DNA of 64,000 nucleotides from Cercospora beticola (Eukaryota; Ascomycota; Dothideomycetes; Mycosphaerellales; Mycosphaerellaceae): NCBI RefSeq assembly GCF_033473495.1, contig NC_088940.1, positions 1,054,001 to 1,118,000 of the forward strand, read 5' to 3'. Shown piece by piece: positions 62,746 to 64,000 of this stretch (position 1 is its first letter; each line of letters starts with the position of its first letter). The notes under the pieces were generated by a model. It saw only the letters and a program-made list of their open reading frames with translations, ran no database searches and was not told where the DNA came from. The position numbers and the translations under genes were made by a program.

Positions 62746-64000
62746 ATGGCTCGCTTGAACAATAGGCCGTCTACTGTAGCCGGCTCGCGCGCGACCAGTA
62801 TTGCTAAATCTCCAACACCTGGCCAAGAAAATCGAGATCCCACTATGCGACGCGACAAGGGCAAAGGACGCGCTTCGGAGTCGTCGAGGACGAGTTTGCC
62901 GACGCCATCATCTGACGACACCGAACGCGCGCGTGGACAGAAGCGAAAGAGGGCACATTTCGGAATGACACAAGAGGGGGACATACCAGAGGATCAGGAA
63001 CCCGAGGATGTGAAATTCACGCGATATTATGATCCGAACCAGAATGCAGACCAGCGGCGGCAGGTCAAGCGCAAGTCGCGCGCCATGTATCGCAAGCTCC
63101 ACGGTATGTTGGGCTACGCCTTGATGAGGCAAACTGTAGACTGACCGCGCACCACAGAGGAGCGCGATGAACTTCTGCGCGGCAATGGCGGTGGCATCAA
63201 GGAGGCACTCGATGTCGCAAATCAAAACTTTAAGAGCGTCAAGCAGACATCGGATGCGACCATGGACGCCAGGTATCTCGTCGATCTTTCGGCAATGGCG
63301 AAGAAAAAAGCCGCAAGCATGATTCTGGGCGACTCTAGCGCTGGAATGGACGTGGACCTCTTCCTGAACAGATGTGTCTTCTTCATGAAAAATCGCCATG
63401 CCTTTGGTATCGATGAAGACGAGGCCGCGTTTCAGGCTACACAGCGGCAAACACAAACACAACGACACAGACGAGATCTCGAGGACGAAGACGACGATGA
63501 CGATGGGGTAGATCTTGATTGGGAGGTCATGGGCAGACATGCTTGCTTTCCCTTCAACAGACGCCCTGCTTGTCCGTCATTCCTGTTGGGACCTCTTTCC
63601 GTGGAGAAGAAGATCCGAGCGCAAACACAACGCAGAGCGAGACAAACGAAGGACACCGGGCCTGCCAAAAATGTCGAGCGAATCGGTAAAGAGGACATGG
63701 CAGCTGCCGATCCAAACGCCCTGACAACACAATGCAAAGCGATCTCGAAGCATTTGAGAAGACATTGCGAAAAGGCACGAAATGCTGCAACACGGATTGA
63801 AGCAGAAGAAGGGCCCATGGACGAAGATCGCGCCGAGGAGTTTTGCAAACAGTACAAAGTCACAGAGACTGGTGCACCGTCGCTGTTTGAATATGTCATC
63901 AATCCCCACAGCTTCGGCCAGACCGTGGAAAACCTATTCTATGTGTCTTTCCTGATCAAGGAGGGCAATGCAGGAATTGTGAAAGACAAGCACGGACTGC
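62746..64000 (+). CDS. NSE4: SMC5/6 complex kleisin Nse4, 3' end outside window
   Basis: Exon 1 is 62746-63103; a 54 bp intron (GTATGT...CACAG) leads to exon 2, open from 63158 to the window end (400 codons so far). The N-terminus is basic and disordered. DVKFTRYYDPNQNADQRRQVKRKSRAMYRKL is the Nse4/EID helix region that meets Smc6 (written here in two parts: DVKFTRYYDP, then NADQRRQVKR). After an acidic EDEDDDDDG stretch comes the C-terminal Nse4 domain, with LFEYVINPHSFGQTVENLFY and VSFLIKEGNAGI, the winged-helix part that binds Smc5. Nse4 bridges the heads of the Smc5/6 complex, needed for DNA repair and rDNA stability. The single-frame listing missed exon 2 because it does not end inside the window. 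Confidence 0.9.

Noticed and set aside
1..64000. Transposons, terminal repeats or RIP-degraded islands
   Set aside because: No transposase or reverse transcriptase frames, no long direct or inverted repeats and no AT-rich block seen by eye; a computed dinucleotide scan would be decisive.

Overview
The window is genomic DNA of a filamentous ascomycete. About 32 protein-coding genes lie on both strands. Most are split by short introns of 46 to 99 bp with GT...CTRAC...AG signals, and there are no operons or ribosome binding sites. The protein set (VAC8, VPS34, SDS22, NSE4, Argonaute, ceramide synthase, GH81 glucanase, fungal transcription factor domain) is typical Pezizomycotina. The style of the hypothetical proteins suggests Dothideomycetes, possibly Mycosphaerellales; that placement is inference, not a search result.

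Layout. 1-3.8 kb: the 5' tip of a dienelactone-hydrolase-like gene, an alpha/beta hydrolase and a small 2EXR-type protein. 3.9-10.3 kb: a ZNFX1/Hrr1/SAD-3-like RNA-silencing helicase divergent from a LAG1-type ceramide synthase. 10.7-16.5 kb: tRNA-Val(AAC), an aldo-keto reductase, an aquaporin with a long polar N-terminus and an orphan protein. 16.9-19.4 kb: a small membrane protein and a tandem pair of small secreted four-cysteine proteins that match plant RALF (rapid alkalinization factor) peptides. 20.3-27.2 kb: VAC8, a 2.2 kb spacer and a long protein kinase gene. 27.8-34.4 kb: a small membrane protein, a C11orf54-type zinc hydrolase, an SDR, a mitochondrial-like small protein, an NPY1-like Nudix NADH pyrophosphatase and an EngB GTPase. 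34.9-43.3 kb: a slicer-competent Argonaute divergent from a secreted GH81 beta-1,3-glucanase. 43.9-49.5 kb: a fungal transcription factor-like protein, peroxisomal 2,4-dienoyl-CoA reductase, an ATG33-like protein and SDS22. 51.5-54.0 kb: a nine-exon secreted Ser/Thr-rich surface protein. 54.3-58.9 kb: an FAD monooxygenase, and a class II aldolase converging on a D-erythronate-dehydrogenase-like SDR. 59.5-64 kb: VPS34 and the divergent NSE4, which runs off the window.

Connections. Argonaute and the SAD-3/Hrr1-like helicase are both RNA-silencing parts. VAC8, ATG33 and VPS34 all belong to autophagy or vacuole biology. The secreted proteins (two RALF-like peptides, GH81, Ser/Thr-rich surface protein) are what a plant-associated fungus would expose. 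The most notable item is the RALF-like pair at 18.07-19.41 kb: a duplicated gene with the same exon phase, the same TATATATGTAT element 107-108 bp before each ATG, and plant-like RALF cysteine spacing, but with Asn in place of both Tyr of the YISY motif. No CRISPR array, transposon, rRNA or prophage was seen.
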